A stretch of 5,750 nucleotides of DNA, taken from Clostridia bacterium (GTDB lineage Bacteria > Bacillota > Clostridia > UBA1381). Of this stretch, positions 5,750 to 5,750 are shown one piece after another. Made by a program: the position numbers and the translations under genes. The DNA is taken from the NCBI GenBank assembly GCA_017420825.1, contig JAFQNU010000227.1:1-5750 (forward strand), written 5' to 3'. Within the stretch, counting starts at the first letter, position 1; every line of letters begins with the position of its first letter. Below the pieces are notes generated by a model. It had not been told where the DNA came from and searched no databases. It saw only the letters and a list, made by a program, of their open reading frames with translations.

Positions 5750-5750
5750 A

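Overview
The window looks like chromosome from a low-GC, spore-forming member of the Clostridia (Bacillota). The signs are AT-rich coding sequence, strong AGGAG-type ribosome binding sites, the rplS-lepB gene pair, a lysine riboswitch in front of asd, and a spoVAC sporulation gene. The exact genus cannot be fixed from the sequence.

Layout. Bases 1-548 (minus strand) hold the N-terminal half of aspartate-semialdehyde dehydrogenase (asd). Its roughly 250-nt leader (549 to about 800) carries a near-textbook lysine riboswitch with a visible L2-L3 kissing loop, a candidate antiterminator and an intrinsic terminator, behind a consensus-like promoter. Divergently, a second promoter and a short structured leader whose upstream strand complements the Shine-Dalgarno sequence precede rplS (ribosomal protein L19). 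After an intrinsic terminator comes lepB (signal peptidase I). Downstream on the same strand lies a compact three-gene unit: a PHP-domain metallohydrolase, a RecQ-type helicase that stops just after its zinc site, and a histidine phosphatase. The first two overlap by one base (TAGTG). A hairpin at 4794-4827 closes this unit and also the convergent minus-strand gene spoVAC. Upstream of spoVAC a strong terminator ends a further minus-strand gene, of which only the last 134 codons are present; it looks like the C-terminus of a secreted or surface repeat protein.

Function. The left part is housekeeping with RNA-level control: asd feeds lysine and diaminopimelate synthesis and is switched by lysine, and L19 is probably autoregulated through its leader. 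lepB serves protein export. The PHP-RecQ-phosphatase unit is the most accessory-looking part. It could serve nucleic-acid repair or processing, but no defence or other system can be shown from sequence alone. spoVAC appears without spoVAD or spoVAE beside it, which is unusual. I see no tRNA, rRNA, CRISPR array, insertion sequence or phage gene. The most interesting items are the two regulatory RNAs, the orphan spoVAC and the PHP-short RecQ pairing; none is clearly a new system.
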